From Tolypeutes matacus (lineage: Eukaryota > Chordata > Mammalia > Cingulata > Chlamyphoridae), in assembly GCA_026826555.1 (NCBI GenBank), contig JAKSZT010053887.1, positions 61,292,156 to 61,356,155 of the forward strand: DNA of 64,000 bases, in the 5' to 3' direction. The translations under genes and the position numbers were made by a program. The notes under the pieces were generated by a model that had not been told where the DNA came from, did not search any database, and saw only the letters and a list, made by a program, of their open reading frames with translations. Of the stretch, positions 22,100-32,458 are shown one piece after another (positions within the stretch are counted from its first letter, which is position 1; each line of letters starts with the position of its first letter).

Positions 22100-23250
22100 T
22101 AGGGCTTTTTTGCCCTTTCTCCTTTTCTGGTTGTATAGTAGGAGCCTCTGATATAGTTGGTACTGTAAACTATGGAGGCTGAAGCTGCCTGCGTTGCCCC
22201 AGGAACCGACGAAGCTTCTCTCACCTTTCTCCTTTGCCAGGGGTAGGGACGGAACTGCAGCCATGTGTAAATAATCCAGATCATGCAGGCCAAGACCGTC
22301 TGTAGTTGCCCAGAGAGACTCATGAAGCTTCATGCTTCTTCCTCCACTGCCTGGGGTGGAGATGTAGCTGCAGGTATGGGCAACAATCTATGCCATATGG
22401 GTCCAAAATGACTGCATTGCCCAGGTAGACTGACATAGCACCAGCCCCCCTCCTCCCCTGTCAGGGGAGGGATAGACCCTCTGTAGTGCCCAACAATCTA
22501 ATCCATGTGGGCGGAATATGCCTGCAGTTGCCCTGAGAGGCTGAGGGAGTATGTCCCTTCTGCCCTTTAGGGGTTGGGGATGGAACCATAGGTATCCAGC
22601 AGTTCATTCCATGTAGGATGAAAGTACAAAAGTACCTGCCTTGGCCTGGAGAGGCTGAGAAGACACTAGCCTCCCACCCTGTACTATTAGGAGGTGGGGA
22701 TGGATCCACAGATGCCCAACACTTCAGTCCCTGTAGGCCCAAAAGTACCTGCTCTTGTCCAGAAAGGCTGAGGAAACATAGCTCCCCTCCTATCCTACTT
22801 AAGGGTGTGGTGGAGCTATAGGTATCCAACTATTCAGTCTGTGTGGGCCAAAAGCACCTGCAGTTACCCAGAGAAGCTGGGGAAACACCACCCACCTCTT
22901 GTCCTATTGAGGTTGTGAATGGAACCACAGGCTCCCAACAGTCAAGTTTGTGCAGGCTGAAAGTGCCTGCAGTGCCTGGAGAGGCTGAGGAAACACAGCT
23001 CCCCACTATCCTGTTGACGGGGTAGGGATGGAGCTACAGGTGTCCGAGAATCCAGTCTGTGCAGGCAGAAAGCACCTGCAATTGCCCGGAAAGACTGAAG
23101 AAACACCAGCCCCCTCCTATCCTATTGGGGGTGAGGAAATGGAGCCCCACATGTCTGACTATTCAGTTTGTGCCAGCTGAAAGCCCCTGCAGTTACCTGG
23201 AGAAGCTGATACAGGTCCCACCAGCTTCTTTCCCGCTGGAGGTGGGGCTG
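22100..23250 (-). repeat. ~110-bp tandem units in the L1 5'UTR
   Basis: The anchor word GCTGAGGAA (or a close variant) recurs at about 22207, 22319, 22430, 22541, 22655, 22768, 22877, 22985, 23095 and 23206. Steps are 112, 111, 111, 114, 113, 109, 108, 110 and 111 bases. Each unit also repeats a 'ggatggagctacaggt'-like word, a 'ccagtctgtgcaggc'-like word and a 'agcacctgcagttgcc'-like word. This is a monomer-built 5'UTR, the layout known from mouse L1 promoters. The open frames seen here on both strands are by-products of the repeats. Confidence 0.9.
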
Positions 23251-23782
23251 GTGCCTAGGCTAGGGCTGCAACCCAATCTGGGTGGAAATAAGCTGGTCCC
23301 TACCATCATTGTGATTTTCAATCAGCCTTGCTTTCCCTCATGCCTGAGGCGGAGTTAAAATGGCAGCTACTGGCCTCTTTCCAACTTGTATGGGTTTAAA
23401 CTTTAACTGTTCCTAGGATTATACTTTAGCCAGATGAATTTACAAATCAGTAGCTGAAGTCGGTGGCCAACTGTCTCTTCCTTCTCTGTTTTTGGGAAAT
23501 GGACCTTCCAGCTCCAGCCACAGTATAGCCATCGAGGTGGCTTGCACTGCCAGTGGAGGATGGGCACCCACCTCTGCCATGTAGACTGCTCTACTCATGA
23601 ATCCTCACTGCAGATGGGCAGTCTCCTCCTTCCATTCTTTCGAGGATGTTGCAAGATGCTCTCTGGTCTCCTGGGCCCCCCAAACAGGTGCTTTAGATAG
23701 CTCTAGGTGATTAGTAACTGCTCTGTAGGATGACTCTTTTGGAGTTCCTTACCTGGCTGCCATCTAGCCCCTCCCCTCCAAC
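23251..23782 (-). promoter_or_regulatory. L1 5'UTR start with a YY1-like site
   Basis: This is the non-tandem part upstream of the 110-bp units, reaching the exact 5' end at 23782. On the minus strand it starts with a G-rich run and CTAGATGGCAGCC, whose reverse (GGCTGCCATCTAG) is close to the YY1 core GCCATNTT used by human L1 to set its start. Function is inferred from this likeness only. Confidence 0.6.
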
Positions 23783-23844
23783 ATGCTAGAAATTTTATTA
23801 CTCTTTCAACAAAGATATTAAGGTATTGTCTGGAGCAATGGTTC

Positions 23845-24010
23845 TCAAACTGTTTGTGCATCAGAATTCCCAGAGTTCTTGTTAAAATACAGATACCTGG
23901 GTCTCACAGCCACAGTTTCTGATTCAGGATGTCTAGGAAAGAGCCTGGGAATTTGCATTACCAACTGGCTCCTAGTGCTGCACTGGTCTGAATAACATAC
24001 TTCAGAGCAC
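23845..24010 (-). mobile_element. MER5A-type hAT copy
   Basis: Antisense, nearly complete: 'caatggttctcaaactgttt', 'gtgcatcagaattcccagag', 'cttgttaaaatacagatacc', 'agtttctgattcaggatg' and 'gggaatttgcattaccaac'. It lies just outside the right duplication of the L1. Confidence 0.92.
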
Positions 24011-24326
24011 TAACCTCCACAAATCTAAAGACACTAGGAGAGCAGGAGATGTTTGAGAACTTTCTGGGAGACCAACCAAACCCAAATGAAATGATACTTA
24101 TGAGTTTCATGCTCAAGGGCTTGGGAATGGATCTCCAAAAGGGGAGGCAACCCCTCCTCGAGGGCAAGAGAATATGGTGCTCAAATCATAGTGAGCATTT
24201 ACTGAGCACTCCCTGAGGGCTGAGCTTACAAAAATACCAAGACCCAGACCGTAAGCTTGAGGAGCTCAGAGTGCAATGTCCCTACCAGCTATTAGGGAGC
24301 AGGCAGAGTACAAGTTATGAATAAAG
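24011..24326. other. Single-copy DNA
   Basis: It holds a short antisense L2-like word ('gagcatttactgagcactcc', about 24193-24212) and nothing else that I recognise. Confidence 0.45.
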
Positions 24327-24338
24327 AGGTAGTGCTGC

Positions 24339-24508
24339 GGGAAGCGGCTGTGGCTCAATCAGTAGGGCTCCCGTTTACCACATGGGAAGCCCCAGGTTCG
24401 GTTCCCAGGGCCTCCTGGTGAAGGCAAGCCTGCCCACACGGTGTGGTTAGCTGACCCAGCTAGCATAAGCAGCAAGGGGGGGGATAAATGAATAAATAAA
24501 TAAAAAAC
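24339..24508 (+). mobile_element. DAS SINE, monomer form
   Basis: Sense orientation: head GGGAAGCGGCTGTGGCTCA, A box TGGCTCAATCAG, B box GGTTCGGTTCCC, body GGTTAGCTGACCCAGC, a G9 run and an ATAAATGAATAAATAA tail. The 12-bp duplication AGGTAGTGCTGC flanks it (24327-24338 and 24509-24520). Compared with the copy at 12.85 kb it differs mainly by CpG decay, so it is older. This copy defines the orientation and structure of the family most clearly. Confidence 0.96.
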
Positions 24509-24724
24509 AGGTAGTGCTGCCAATTTTGGTCCTCTGACCCCAGGATTTTAGACCCAGCCAACCTAGATCTTTGAGATTCATCCAGCCTTTCCTGCAGAGT
24601 GGACTCCTTGGATTCTACTTCATGCCAAGTTACCCTCTGGCACCTATGCTTCATCCTTCCAGCCCCACCTACTTTTCCAAACTTGACCCCATTGCCTCTG
24701 TGATTCTTACTAGTAGTAATAATG

Positions 24725-24960
24725 ATCACTATTACCCCTCCCATTTATTGAGCTTCTATATGCCAGACGCTGTATATATGCTTTAAATGTCACAGCAATC
24801 CAAAAAGTTGGGTGATTTTATCCCTACTGAACACATAAGTAAATGGAAGCTTGGAGAGATTAAATGATTTGAGCAGATTCATACAGCTCAGGTGGGTGGT
24901 AGAGCTGGGATTTGAAGTTTGTTTTGCCTGACTTCTAAGCCACTAAGCCACATACTCTTT
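24725..24960 (-). repeat. MIR SINE, nearly complete
   Basis: Antisense MIR: 'ccatttattgagcttctata', 'tgccagacgctgtatatatg', 'agcttggagagattaaatga', 'tggtagagctgggatttgaa' and the inverted tRNA-like head. Confidence 0.88.
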
Positions 24961-25224
24961 CCACTTTTCTGCATTGCAGTCTAATTTTTTTTAGGCCAAG
25001 ATTTTAAGTCAGTATGGCTAGACAATGCCAATACAACCCTTTCGGTAGTGACACATTTCTATTTAACAACATGGAAGAAGAAAGATAAAAGAACCAAAAG
25101 GAGGAATGAGAGAATCCTATAATTTTTAGCAAGTAATTGTACTTTTTATCTGAAAACATTATATACTTGCCAACCTGCTTTTTTTATTAATAACTTGTCT
25201 TGGTCTTTATAGCTCTTCAAGGTA

Positions 25225-25325
25225 GGCTGAATCTTAATATTTTTTATGAGGGAGGAAATTGAGGCTCAGAAAGGTTGTGGCTCAAGGAGGTGGTGGAACT
25301 AGGACCATAATTCAGATCCCCTGGA
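25225..25325 (-). repeat. MIR SINE fragment
   Basis: Antisense core: 'ggaggaaattgaggctcag' followed by 'aaaggttgtggctcaagg' and 'aactaggaccataattcag'. Confidence 0.72.
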
Positions 25326-25404
25326 CATTAAATTGTACTGTAAGCTCAAAGAAGTAGTAGGTTAGGAAGGTGACAGGATTGGGAAAATAAGTATATTGGT
25401 AAAA

Positions 25405-25960
25405 AAACTTGTTTGCAAAAGACAGAAACACAATTCAAATTTACTTAAGGAAAAAAAAAGAAGAGAGTGGTAGATTTGGTTGGAGCAGGTAACTAAGAAG
25501 TTTAGGGTAGGTCTGACTCCAGCAGTCCTGAATCCAGGGACTGAACAGTATTATTAGGCTCAGACTCCCTTTCCATTGCTCTCTTCTGCTTTTTTCTATG
25601 TCAGCTTCATTCTCAGATCATCTTTCTCCTTACTGTGATCCTGTGAAGCTCCCAGCTTCACCTTTACAGCTAGTAACAAGGAAAAGTTCTTCTCTTTCTC
25701 TGTGCTTCCCATAGCTTCTTGAATGTAGATTTTGGCCTGGCTTGGGTCACATGTACAATCCTGAACCAATCCCTGTGGCCAAGGGATGAAATGCTCTCAT
25801 TGGCCAGGCCTGGATCATGTGCTCTCTTTTGGAATCTGTAGTCAATTCATTTGAACAATAGGCTTGTGAATGGTCAGGGGTGGGAGTGTGTGTATCTAAA
25901 GGAAAACAGCTGCTGTTACCAGAACTGGGAATGGATAAAATCACTAGTGTCCACAATGAT
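25405..25960 (+). repeat. Old interspersed repeat, family not named
   Basis: It opens with 'aagacagaaacacaattcaa' and 'tttacttaaggaaaaaaaa', then a run through 'ggactgaacagtattatt', 'cttcattctcagatcatct' and 'ttggcctggcttgggtcac'. It ends in 'ctgctgttaccagaactggg'. The segment at 39803-40130 shares this order (gcaagcaacagaaactgg; gattggcctaacttgtc). The two are the same dispersed family, which I recall from other mammals but cannot name safely. Confidence 0.6.
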
Positions 25961-26600
25961 GAGTAGTAGAAAGATGGGCAAAGTAGTCTCTTGAGCTTTT
26001 GTTTTTAAAGTCCAAATCACTTCTTGGTATTTCTCATCTGATTCAGCTGGGCGTTGTTGGAACAAGAGCCATGCAAACACCCCCCCCCCCCCCCCCCCCC
26101 TCCCATCTTTCCTTGTGACTGTCCTCTTCTAAAAGTGTACTCTTTGGCACTGAGATGGGTGTTTTAGAGAGTATAGTGCACAGTAATAATCACAGTGTCT
26201 TTTGTGTAGAACTACTTTGTATTCTTGACATTGAAGAGTAGTGATTTACCTGCTAATTTGATTGTGACTATTCAGGCACATTTGTACACAATTTTGTTTA
26301 TTTCCATGGTTTCCATTCAGCCAGCTATTCCCTGTCAAAGTTCGTTTCTTTAATATGCACTACATTCAATCTATCAGGGGTTAAATGATTGAGGACCTCA
26401 CAAATCGGTACCGTATCAACTTCCACATCTATAAAATGGAGTGCTGGATGAGATAAATACTAAGATTTATTCAAACTCCAACAAAATATGATTCTACAGT
26501 TTTATGATTCTGGATAGATCATAGTAGTTGTTTTCAGAAAACTAGACAAACATTCTTCTTCTTTTCTTTTTAAGACATTCCTTGGTCCTGTACTGATGGA
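25961..26600. other. Single-copy DNA with a C21 run
   Basis: A pure C run spans 26080-26100. No gene or dispersed repeat is recognised. Confidence 0.5.
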
Positions 26601-26604
26601 AGTG

Positions 26605-26830
26605 TTCAATTCATTAAGAGCTCAATTCTGGAAAAAGACAAACCTAGGCTGGAATCCTGACCCTGCCACTTGTGGGCTCAGATTCTGAGGGCTCGACAGC
26701 CTTGAGTCTCTGTTCTATCATCTGTTAATCACCTACCACCATGAGGCTGCCCTGAGAATCAAGAGAAGGCATGCATAGCACAGGGCTGTAGGTACACAGA
26801 AAATGGTCAATAGATAATACTTTTAAAAAT
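26605..26830 (+). repeat. MIR SINE relic
   Basis: Sense MIR order: 'aagagctcaattctgg', 'ggctggaatcctgaccctg', 'ccacttgtgggctcag', 'ctatcatctgttaatcacc' and 'agcacagggctgtaggtac'. Confidence 0.75.
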
Positions 26831-27787
26831 ATGGTGGACTTTTATTGCTAAAAATATACAGAAAATGAACAGATCTTGAAATTAGAGTTATAAGGGATCA
26901 AGTGTATTATTCATTGGTGTAAAACTCAGATATGATCCATGTAGAAGGAAAATAGAGTTGTATTTGAAACAAACGGATTCTTTGCTACCTTTCTGTTTAA
27001 TGACAGTGCCTTTGCTTTGTTGGGGGTCAGTTGAACTGATGCCATATGACAAATATATGTGCTTATTTTATAAAATAGTGGTAGAAGATACTATCCAATA
27101 TCTTGTTTAGGGATTTTAAACAATCCACAGAAGTTCCTTTTATTGGACAATGAGAAATACATATATATATATATATGACTTTTTTTCACCTCGGTCTTCA
27201 AGAAGCTGAACACTAAATTCAGTGTTCAAATGGTAGTAGCCGTAATTGTCAAGGTTTTGGTATTTTTTCCCCATACTTCTACGTGGATTTTGTACTTATA
27301 TGTGAATAATCTTCGTGTTCATGTGCATTTTATCTTGAGATGCCTAAGTTCTTTTGGGAAGAGGAGAGTTAAATTATTTAAGAGATGCTTTCTAGAGTTT
27401 GTCTATAATGTTTCAGCTTTATTTTTCCTAAAGAAATACCAAAATTGGCATTTGAAAAATGCTTTGAAAGCCGTCAGAGGAAGAGTTCTACGCAATGTTA
27501 ATATATTTATTTTTGTAAGTACAAGTAAAGCTTGTAAGATACTCTTATTAAGAGGTCTCCCTCTGTGGTACATAGTGGAATGAGTGGCTTATAAGACATT
27601 TGTTACTTTGTGATATTGGAGTTTTTCCAAATTTTAAGCAATTTGGGCTTAAATTATTAGGCCCATATATACAAAGGATTTCATCTGAAAATGATGTTTA
27701 GTTTGAACATGGAAGAGAGCCTCTCTACATAACCCAAATCCTCGCCTGGATTATGTGCCTGCACAAGGACCTAGGGGGCAGTGTGAA
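26831..27787. other. Single-copy AT-rich DNA, nothing recognised
   Basis: It holds an (AT)8 microsatellite at 27161-27176. A 117-codon open frame at 27230-27583 has a hydrophobic, low-complexity look and no domain or homology pattern that I recognise. Confidence 0.45.
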
Positions 27788-27890
27788 GTAGTGGAAAGAT
27801 CTCCTGTTTTAGAGTAAGAAAAACTGACTGAATGGGCTAGCCTTAATTTTCTCCTCTATAAAATGGTGATTACAATATTTGCTTTGTTTG
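27788..27890 (+). repeat. MIR SINE fragment
   Basis: Sense MIR words: 'gaagtagtggaaagatctcc' and 'ttttctcctctataaaatgg' with 'tgattacaatattt'. Confidence 0.6.
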
Positions 27891-28384
27891 GTTTACTGAA
27901 TATTTGTATCAGTCACCGATGGCTGCTCTTTGCCTAAGTTGGTGGCCCTGCCTGAGTTGGCTAGCTCCCAGCTGCTCAGAAACTTGGGCAGACACAATGA
28001 GATTGTCTGAGGAGCCTAAAATGACATTGTTCCTCAGTCCTGGCCTTTGTCTTCCCTTTGCATCCTCCACCTTTAACCCGAGGGAGTATGACAGCGTTGT
28101 CATTTTGTTGGGAGGAAAGGCCATTGGATCTTTTGGGCAGGAGCTTCGCTGGGCACTGCTTCCTGTCATGCGGAAGGCTGCTGCTTTCTCAGTCATGGGA
28201 TGAGCATGGAGCTGCCATGGACAGCCCAGTTTCCCTTTTCATGCAAAATTATCCATCACTGTGTCTACTGAGATTAAGAAAAAAATTGGAATGGCTAACT
28301 AGAGAGTCAGAAAACTGGTTTCCTTATTTCTGCTTATTTTCTGAGTTGAATTGTGTATTATGGAGAGGGTGATTGAAAATAAAC
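27891..28384. other. Possible decayed repeat with overlapping frames
   Basis: Open frames of 95-104 codons overlap on both strands at 27904-28372. None shows a signal peptide, domain or known family. The block at 27910-28200 ('gtcaccgatggctgctctt', 'tgggcagacacaatgagat') has a dispersed-repeat feel but is unnamed. Confidence 0.35.
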
Positions 28385-28808
28385 CATCTCAATGGGGAGT
28401 TAATGCTTCGTGGGTACAGAAATTCTGTTTGGGGTGATGGAAAAATTTTGGTAACTGATGGTGGTGATGATAGTACAACACTGTGGATGTAATTAACACC
28501 ACTGAATTATATATCCAAATGTGGTTTAAAGGAGAAATTTTTAGGTTGTATATCTGTTACTAGAATAAGTTTTTTTAATAAAGCCATAGGGTTTTTAGTT
28601 ACAACACATTGAACCCTAATGTAAACAATGGACTATAGTTTCTAGTCCAATTATAATAATATTCTCTCACCAACTGTAGCAAATGTACCACACTAATGCA
28701 AGGGGTTAATAATGGGGACGGGGGCGGTATATGGAAACTCTGTATTTTCTGCGTTATTTTTCTGTAAACCCACAACTTCTAATACATTATTTTAAAAATT
28801 AAAAAACA
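28385..28808 (+). mobile_element. L1 3'-end fragment (5' truncated)
   Basis: Sense-strand 3'UTR of an L1: 'ttctgtttggggtgatgg', 'tggtggtgatgatagtacaa', 'gtaattaacaccactgaatt', 'taatgcaaggggttaataat' and 'ggaaactctgtattttctgc', closing with 'taaacccacaacttctaat' and an A-rich tail. No coding part remains, so it is a severely 5'-truncated insertion of about 420 bp. Its tail text differs from those of the L1s at 4.1/15.9 kb and 52.4 kb. Confidence 0.82.
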
Positions 28809-28924
28809 AGTTTAAGTAGAACATTAAAATTATTTATATTAAAAATGGCTCTCAGATATTTTAAAGAGATTGCTGTAAAATGTGATACATTGGAGGTACC
28901 AGAATAACTTTCACACCCCTGCTG

Positions 28925-29035
28925 CATCTTTTATTAATTCACCCATTCCTTGTACTTTCATTGGGCATCTGCTATATGTTGGGTATTGTTCAAGGTACCG
29001 AGGAAAGGAGAATGAAGACGGGACCTGCACTGATC
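28925..29035 (-). repeat. L2 3'-end relic
   Basis: Antisense L2 words: 'attaattcacccattccttg', 'cattgggcatctgctatatg', 'gttcaaggtaccgagg'. Confidence 0.55.
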
Positions 29036-29639
29036 CCATGCACAATACTTTTTACAACCAAATCTATCATCGGATTAAGTTAAACATTATCTTGCTTTGG
29101 ATCCAGATACCTGAATGAAAAGGGAAAATGTTAGCATTCAAGGCTTCAATGGTTAGTGTGGGCACAATTGCCCTCCTGACTCCTTTTTAGTGGGTGCTGG
29201 GGATTCCTGTTTATTATGAGTCTTCAAAACCACTGCTTTCACACACTACCTGGCTCCTTACACATCAAATATTTTAGGCACTCCCCCACAAACCATCCAC
29301 CACTGAAAAAGTTATTTTATAAAATGATATATTTTCTTTGACTCTGCTTAAGAGCTGTAGATATTTTGATTGTGTTACTGTCTCTTTTCCTCTTTGGAAA
29401 AGTTGCATGTTATGAAATCCTGTGCTAAGATCCCCAGCACCTGAATTAAACAGCTTATTGTGAGAGTGCTAGGAATTCTATAATTTACTTAAGCACTGAA
29501 ATTTTGCACACCCCAAAATGTATAGGTATGTACTAGATTACAGACATGGTTTCCTTATGACCCTTTCAACTCCTTTCCCCCTAAAATTAGATTTTCTTGT
29601 TTGGGTTAGTAAAGCATGTGGTTGCAGACCCTTGTAGAA
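29036..29639. other. Single-copy DNA
   Basis: No repeat or gene is recognised. The segment 29420-29530 is repeat-free and has an enhancer-like mix of words ('ttaaacagcttattgtgag', 'aatttacttaagcactg'), but it is too weak to call. Confidence 0.4.
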
Positions 29640-29945
29640 TTATTGTGAAATATTAGGTCTGTATTTCCGGAGGCATTAGCCACAGGCTGCAACCCAATTC
29701 TGATGGGAGAGTGAGTTGTACAAATGACTGACATTACAAATGCAATGAAACTAAAACAACTCCCTGAAAAAAGCAGGCTGTTATTTTTCAGTGGTGGGAA
29801 GAAGTTGCTGTGCTGCCTGATGTTTTAAAAACTCTGATTATTGATCTTGTCCTCTGACTTACAAAGAGAACCATTAATGTGTCAGTGTGGTCCAGATAAT
29901 CGATGATAATTGTCCACTTTTAAACTGTATTTAGTACTAAAATGC
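29640..29945. promoter_or_regulatory. Candidate conserved non-coding element
   Basis: A repeat-free island with dense transcription-factor-like words: 'gacattacaaatgcaatg', 'tctgattattgatcttg', 'accattaatgtgtcag' and the striking 'cagataatcgatgataattg' at 29893-29912, which overlaps GATA-like, Cux/Onecut-like (ATCGAT) and homeodomain-like (ATAATTG) sites. No frame is open across it. The call is by text quality, not alignment. Confidence 0.4.
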
Positions 29946-30269
29946 ATATGTAATGCATGCAAAAATGCCAGTTCTATTATACTTCCTCAAGGTTTTATAG
30001 GAAAGAATTCATGTTTTTATTAATTTTTCCCTTGGCCCTCCTCATCCCCACCCCCACCCCCCATCTGTTCCTTCTTCTGATTGATAGACGTTCCTACTGG
30101 ACATACCAGCCACTAGCTAGCAGACACAACAAATGCAATTTATATCTCTACAGTCGAAACCTCTTAGAACACAATTTTTTAAACCTTAACTAACTGCTAC
30201 CTTCTGAACTACGTACCTTATCATAGCGAGTGAGGCAAGTTAAAGCACTATAACACCTAGGGATTTTAG

Positions 30270-30560
30270 TTCAATTCCACTGTAACCTGAATTTTACTAC
30301 TGTAAGTCCAGTTTGTCATCAGAGAGCTCCACATTACACACTTGATGGGCAGATTCATCTGCCTTTCGCTCTGTGCAGTGGTTGATGTGTAAGCAGCAAG
30401 GCAGCAATACATCTTTATTTCAGCCAAGCCTTGGATTCAGTCCCAAATGACATAATCTTCTGTAAGGTGGGAAATCTGGTCTAGACCACAGAATGTTGAG
30501 GGCCCCACACCTGTTCAGAGGATCGCAGTCAAAGGGCAGTTAACAGCATTTCATTGTCAT
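30270..30560. promoter_or_regulatory. Candidate conserved non-coding element with an E-box palindrome
   Basis: A repeat-free island. Positions 30348-30363 form a perfect inverted repeat, GGCAGAT-TC-ATCTGCC, holding a CATCTG E-box. Nearby are 'gtggttgatgtgtaagcagc', 'ccaaatgacataatcttctg' and 'gcagttaacagcatttcatt'. It is not coding. Inferred from word content only. Confidence 0.35.
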
Positions 30561-30904
30561 CTGGGGGGGAACAGAATAAGTCACACTTGGCAGGAGTTGG
30601 ACCTGGGCCTAGAGCTACTTGACATTTTCATATGACAAATTAGAATATTCAATAGTATTGCTACAGAGGGTGTGTTTTTGGGGTAGGATTGATGTACCAG
30701 TTTTTGTACAGTGCTTTTATCCATGCTGAGTGAGCATTGATTAGGAGGCGTTAGATGGAGAGATCAGGGCAGGAAAACCAATCACACTTTGCATTATTTC
30801 AAATTTTTGGTGATGGAAGCCTCAAAAAATGGGGATGACCATGAGGGAGGAAGAAAGAAAGGGGAGTCAGGATGATGTGGAGAAAGAATTGACAAGACCT
30901 AGTG

Positions 30905-31065
30905 ATTGCACCAAATTTATCCATTTATTGATTCATCCGTAGATTCTTTCCAGAGTCACTCATTTTTTCATGCATCAGATATTAATAGGTGCCCACTGTA
31001 TTACAGGTCCTGTGGCAGATGCTTTGGATAAAGCTGTGGAAAAGACATGGTTCCTTGCTGTGGGG
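30905..31065 (-). repeat. L2 3'-end relic
   Basis: Antisense L2 order: 'atttattgattcatccgtag', 'aataggtgcccactgtatta', 'aggtcctgtggcagatgctt' and 'ggataaagctgtgg'. Confidence 0.65.
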
Positions 31066-31875
31066 AAGTAGTGGCGGCCGAGAAAGGACTCTCAGAAGTA
31101 AAAATTAGGGATCAGGAGAAGAGTGTTGGGAGGTGATGGGAGGATTGTGAAGGGGACCCAATGTTTGAGATGCCTCTTAAAGAGACTGAGGGAGAAAGAG
31201 AGGTGAAGAGTCAGGACCACACCTGAAGATTTCAGAGTTGCCTGCTGGTGGCAAGAAATTGAAACTAGAGGCAGATGGGCTTCTTAGGGGAGTGGATACA
31301 GCAGTAGGTCTGGGAGAGAGTCTTGCTGGTATGTGGCATGGGGTTTGGCAGGGCAGTGTAGGGGGTTGGGGATGGGGGCTACAGACCAAAGGAGACCATT
31401 TCTACAAAATGGTGTTAACATGAAAAAGCAATTATCACAAAGTTGTTAGAAATATACTTGGAATTCACTTGTACCAGTGCTCCATTTAGGAGCAAGCCTA
31501 TTAAACAGATTGTAACTAACTGACCCCAGATATGAAAACTATCTGGACTTAGCAGAGTAAAATCTTAATAATGTGAAACAAATGGATTCAAGCACTTATA
31601 TAAATAATCTATTGAGTGCTTTTGGGTGCACTATGGGATGGTGTATATCCAGAGAAGAAGGTTTAAAGCAAAAATATTTTAATGGAAAAAATAGATGAAA
31701 AGAATGTAAGTTATTTAATTTGGAGAGAAAGCTGAAGGCGAAACAGAATAAGTTCAACAGATGACTAGTAACCAGATGTCAATTTTCAAAAGAATACAAA
31801 AAAAAAAAAAAAAAAAAGGTTTACTTTCAAAGAATGCAGGAAAAACTCCAGACTGGGGTGGGAGATTGAGGATCT
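31066..31875. other. Single-copy DNA with a G-quadruplex motif and an A20 run
   Basis: Positions 31340-31378 hold G runs of 4, 3, 5, 4 and 5 separated by loops of 7, 7, 2 and 2 bases, which fits the quadruplex rule on the + strand. An A20 run lies at 31798-31817. No gene is recognised. Confidence 0.6.
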
Positions 31876-32010
31876 AGCCTTGCCTTGCTACTAGTATGCT
31901 GTAAGATCTAGTTATATTAAATACTTCAACATAATTGGGCAACTGTTTTCTCATTTGTAAAATGCAGAGATTTAGCAGATGATCACTAAGGCCAGAGCCT
32001 ATTGATGGGT
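31876..32010 (+). repeat. MIR SINE fragment
   Basis: Sense MIR words: 'gccttgccttgctactagta', 'gggcaactgttttctcattt' and 'gtaaaatgcagagatttagc'. Confidence 0.6.
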
Positions 32011-32087
32011 TATAATATTAGTTATAATTGTAGCCTATTGAAATTTAGAGAAACCCCAGTCTGATGGATTTGAATGAAAGTCTGATT

Positions 32088-32458
32088 TTTTAAAAAAGAT
32101 TTATTTATTTATCACCCCCCCCCCATTGTTCTGCTCTCTGTGTGTTTTTCTGTGTCTGCTTGTCTTCTATTTAGGTGGCACCAGGAACCAATCCTGGGAC
32201 CTTCTGGAGTGGAGAGAGGCTGCTCAATCTCTTGTGCCACCTCAGCTCCCTGGTCTGTTGTGCCTCTTATTGTCTCTCTTCTGTCTCTCTTTTTGTTGTG
32301 TCATCTTGCTGCGCCAGCTCTCTGTGGGGCCAGCACTTCACGTGGCCCAGCGCTCCATGCGGGCCAGCTTGCTTTTCACCAGGAGGCCCCGGGAATTGAA
32401 TCCTGGACCTCCTATATGGAAGATGGGAGCCCAATCACTTGAGCCACGTCTGCTTCCC
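32088..32458 (-). mobile_element. DAS SINE, dimer form
   Basis: Antisense, about 370 bp. The tail ('aaaaaagatttatttatttatc') and a C run come first, then two tRNA-like units with reversed B boxes (ggaaccaatcctg; ggaattgaatcctg). The inner unit ends 'cagctccctggt' and the outer 'gtctgcttccc'. The 13-bp duplication TGAAAGTCTGATT flanks it (32075-32087 and 32459-32471). Long frames here (100-111 codons) are by-products of the SINE. Confidence 0.94.

Larger units (their letters stand above)
15929..23782 (-). mobile_element. Full-length (dead) LINE-1, antisense
   Basis: The whole L1 plan is present on the minus strand: 5'UTR (23782-22051), ORF1 (22050-21080), a short inter-ORF region, ORF2 (about 20985-16610) and 3'UTR (to 15929). 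A 14-bp duplication, ATGCTAGAAATTTT, flanks it at 15915-15928 and 23783-23796. The insertion point reads TAAT/AAAA on the L1 strand, close to the L1 endonuclease preference. The 5' start, GGGGAGGGGCTAGATGGC, resembles the YY1-type start of other mammalian L1s. Length is 7.85 kb, or about 7.3 kb without the two SINEs that later landed in ORF2. Stops and frameshifts are spread through both ORFs, so it is inactive. Confidence 0.96.

Noticed and set aside
22100..23250. A CRISPR-like array or a minisatellite
   Set aside because: The periodic units are diverged, lack repeat/spacer structure and sit exactly in the 5'UTR position of a full-length L1 in a mammalian genome.
22461..23358. Frames on both strands in the L1 5'UTR (possible ORF0-like antisense peptide)
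   Set aside because: They follow the 110-bp tandem units, change frame from unit to unit because 110 is not a multiple of three, and show no conserved start.
24339..24508. A tRNA gene (A and B boxes present)
   Set aside because: It has a SINE body, G run, ATAA tail and target-site duplication, and near-identical copies elsewhere in the window. It is tRNA-derived but not a tRNA gene.
26080..26100. C21 run as a regulatory or structural element
   Set aside because: An isolated homopolymer of one strand. It may be a microsatellite or a sequencing-length artefact and has no supporting context.
27230..27583. 117-codon open frame
   Set aside because: Hydrophobic and basic low-complexity text with no recognisable fold or homolog; no promoter or splice evidence.
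27904..28372. Overlapping open frames of 95-104 codons on both strands
   Set aside because: They mirror each other, show no domain, signal peptide or known family, and lack splice context. They look like a GC-richer patch with chance frames.
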